Shown here one piece after another: positions 7,484 through 8,818 of a stretch of 8,818 bases of DNA; the first letter of the stretch is position 1; every line of letters starts with the position of its first letter. A model generated the notes under the pieces. That model did not search any database. It worked only from the letters and a program-made list of their open reading frames with translations, and was not told the origin of the DNA. Where the stretch lies: assembly GCA_003695725.1 (NCBI GenBank), contig RFHX01000269.1, positions 1 through 8,818 of the forward strand, in the 5' to 3' direction. The position numbers were made by a program, and so were the translations under genes. Source of the stretch: J061 sp003695725 [NCBI: Candidatus Schekmanbacteria bacterium]. GTDB taxonomy: Bacteria; Schekmanbacteria; GWA2-38-11.

Positions 7484-7933
7484 ATGAAAATTAAACTTCA
7501 AATCTCTGTTTTTATATCAGTCATTTTATTTATCCTCTTTGCATCCAATTCTTTTGGCAAGGGACTGAATGGTCCGGAAGATTTTTACAAAAAAGAAACA
7601 AAATACCTGCACAGGGAAAAAGAAAAGAATTTATTCTTTAAAATCATAAAAAGCCCTCTCAACTCTCTTTTAAATGCTGGCTTGACCATTTATCAATATG
7701 GTGTGTCAGACCTAACAGGAACAAAATGCAGTATGTATCCGAGCTGTTCTCATTATTCGAGAGAAGCACTTAAAAAACATGGAAGTATCATTGGCATTAT
7801 GATGACAACTGACAGGTTGATTCATGAAGCAGAAGAGCTTGAGAGAGGAAAGATTATAAAAGTTAAAGGAAGCTATTATATATATGACCCAATAGAGGCA
7901 AACGATTTCTGGTGGTCAAATGATAAGAAATAA
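7484..7933 (+). CDS. YidD-family protein with N-terminal signal or anchor sequence
   Basis: A 149-residue protein. A positively charged start (MKIK), a hydrophobic stretch (about 7-20) and SNSFG before KG (25-26) look like a signal peptide, or alternatively a single membrane anchor. The YidD domain (about 55-117) contains the hallmark KCSMYPSCSHYSREALKKHG (81-100), with two cysteines (C82, C88) spaced as in YidD, and a following helix IIGIMMTTDRLIHE. E. coli YidD is 85 residues, lacks a signal peptide, supports YidC-dependent membrane insertion on the cytoplasmic side, and is encoded beside rnpA and yidC. Here the protein is longer, ends in a tail with YDPIEANDFWW (134-144), and sits behind mobA (1-base gap), overlapping a TPR gene by 14 bases. 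Family membership is secure. The location and role of this variant are inference, so no gene symbol is given. Confidence 0.82.
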   Translation: MKIKLQISVFISVILFILFASNSFGKGLNGPEDFYKKETKYLHREKEKNLFFKIIKSPLNSLLNAGLTIYQYGVSDLTGTKCSMYPSCSHYSREALKKHGSIIGIMMTTDRLIHEAEELERGKIIKVKGSYYIYDPIEANDFWWSNDKK

Positions 7934-8818
7934 AAATATTTTCACATTTTTTCTGATTCTCTCCAGCTGTTTATCTTTTCTCCTTTTCCCAAAGGTCTCT
8001 TTAACAGCAGAAAATGAAAGCACAGAAGCGTTACGGCTTTTGAAATTTGCCAATGAGCTTTATAAAGAAGGCGATTATTACAGGGCAATTACAGAATACA
8101 AACGCTTCATCTCATATTACCCAAAAGCTGAAGAAATTCCTGATGCCGAAATTGGAATTGCCAATTCCTATTATAAGGCAGAAAAATATGAAGAAGCCAT
8201 CGACAGATATAGAGATTTTTTATCGAAATATCCAAAAAATAAAAGATTAGAAGAGGCAATATTAAATATTGCCGATTCATTTATTAAGACAAAAAAAGAA
8301 GAATCTGCCCTGAAGCTCTTGAAAGAAGTTGAAGAAACAATGCCTAACAGCAGTATATTGGAAAAACTCAAGATACTTTTAGGGAAACACAATCTAATGG
8401 AAGGCAACCTAAATGCCGCAGAAAAACATCTTAAATCAGTCAAAAAAGAAAGCATTGAAGGAAAGGAAGCAGAAAAACTTCTTGAAAGCATCAAAGGGGT
8501 AAGAAAGCTTAAGTTGAAATCTCCGGCACTCGCTGGAATTATGTCAGCAATACTGCCCGGCAGTGGTCAAATTTATGCAGGCAGAAAAAAAGATGCTCTT
8601 TTTTCATTTTTGCTCAACGGACTTTTTGCTTGGGGAGCAGTAGAATCCTTTAACCGTGACATATATGTTGCAGGCGCAATTCTTTCCTTCTTCGAATTTG
8701 GCTGGTATACGGGCAATATCTATAATGCTGTTTCAGATACTTATAAATATAATAAAAATCTCAAAACCGAATATTTAAAAGAAAACTTGTCTTATAAGAT
8801 GCGTGAAACAAACTTCAT
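7920..8818 (+). CDS. Exported TPR protein with hydrophobic C-terminal domain (3' end outside window)
   Basis: The frame starts at ATG 7920, overlapping the YidD-like gene by 14 bases, and stays open to the window edge (299 residues seen). TGGTGG at 7910-7915 may act as the ribosome-binding site. Residues 1-30 form a signal peptide with probable cleavage after SLTA. Residues about 38-180 contain TPR-like helical pairs with NELYKEGDYYRAITEYKRF (45-63), NSYYKAEKYEEAIDRYRDFL (82-101) and a third, weaker repeat, as in outer-membrane-assembly or periplasmic scaffold proteins. A basic linker (KGVRKLKLKSPALAG) leads to a conserved-looking module: SAILPGSGQIYAGRKKDALF (209-228), two hydrophobic helices (about 226-240 and 249-262), then GWYTGNIYNAVSDTYKYN (261-278). 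This resembles small TM2- or DUF5683-type membrane modules, but I cannot name the family with certainty. It is probably a partner of the YidD-like protein. Confidence 0.85.
   Translation, partial: MIRNKNIFTFFLILSSCLSFLLFPKVSLTAENESTEALRLLKFANELYKEGDYYRAITEYKRFISYYPKAEEIPDAEIGIANSYYKAEKYEEAIDRYRDFLSKYPKNKRLEEAILNIADSFIKTKKEESALKLLKEVEETMPNSSILEKLKILLGKHNLMEGNLNAAEKHLKSVKKESIEGKEAEKLLESIKGVRKLKLKSPALAGIMSAILPGSGQIYAGRKKDALFSFLLNGLFAWGAVESFNRDIYVAGAILSFFEFGWYTGNIYNAVSDTYKYNKNLKTEYLKENLSYKMRETNF

Noticed and set aside
7962-7973. LSSC in the TPR protein's signal sequence as a lipobox
   Set aside because: Hydrophobic residues continue well past the cysteine (LSFLLFP), and a better signal peptidase I site (SLTA before EN) follows, so a lipoprotein is less likely.
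1-8818. tRNA, rRNA, CRISPR array, insertion sequence or phage attachment site
   Set aside because: No cloverleaf, rRNA signature, regularly spaced repeats, transposase frame or terminal inverted repeats were seen on reading the window.

Overview
The window is AT-rich, fully bacterial protein-coding DNA with eight recognisable genes or gene parts, all on the + strand. It suggests a Gram-negative bacterium with an anaerobic-type lifestyle. The reasons are a sigma-54 activator with its membrane sensor kinase, a molybdopterin-guanine-dinucleotide cofactor cluster, and exported TPR-type proteins. The style resembles Deltaproteobacteria, Nitrospirota or related candidate phyla. This placement is an inference from gene content and motif style; there is no rRNA or other phylogenetic marker here.

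Layout. Bases 2-157 hold the end of a zinc-peptidase-like (M16 family) reading frame that stops abruptly inside the conserved N-terminal domain, so it looks like a decayed or truncated gene. Bases 209-4194 are a two-gene operon with a 4-base ATGA overlap: a large membrane histidine kinase (Cache, HAMP, two PAS domains) and its NtrC-type sigma-54 activator. Bases 4195-4387 are intergenic and contain a very good -24/-12 (sigma-54) promoter, with short dyad repeats about 100 bases upstream of it. This promoter points at a stand-alone receiver-domain protein (4388-4753).

After a 159-base gap with a possible housekeeping promoter comes a tight gene series: moeA (molybdenum insertion), mobB (GTP-binding, with an extra C-terminal module), mobA (guanylyl transfer, TTG start), a YidD-family protein carrying an N-terminal signal or anchor sequence, and a TPR protein with a hydrophobic C-terminal module that runs off the window. 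Spacings are 21 bp, 23 bp, 1 bp and a 14-bp overlap, so these five genes are probably co-transcribed.

How it fits together. The kinase/activator pair is likely to fire the sigma-54 promoter just downstream of it, making the single-domain receiver a target, and perhaps a feedback or phosphate-sink element, of the same pathway. MoeA, MobB and MobA together convert molybdopterin to Mo-bis-MGD for DMSO-reductase-family enzymes. The least understood part is the YidD-like/TPR pair. YidD is normally a small cytoplasmic-side protein encoded beside rnpA and yidC, whereas here it is longer, appears to be exported or anchored, and overlaps a TPR membrane protein gene.
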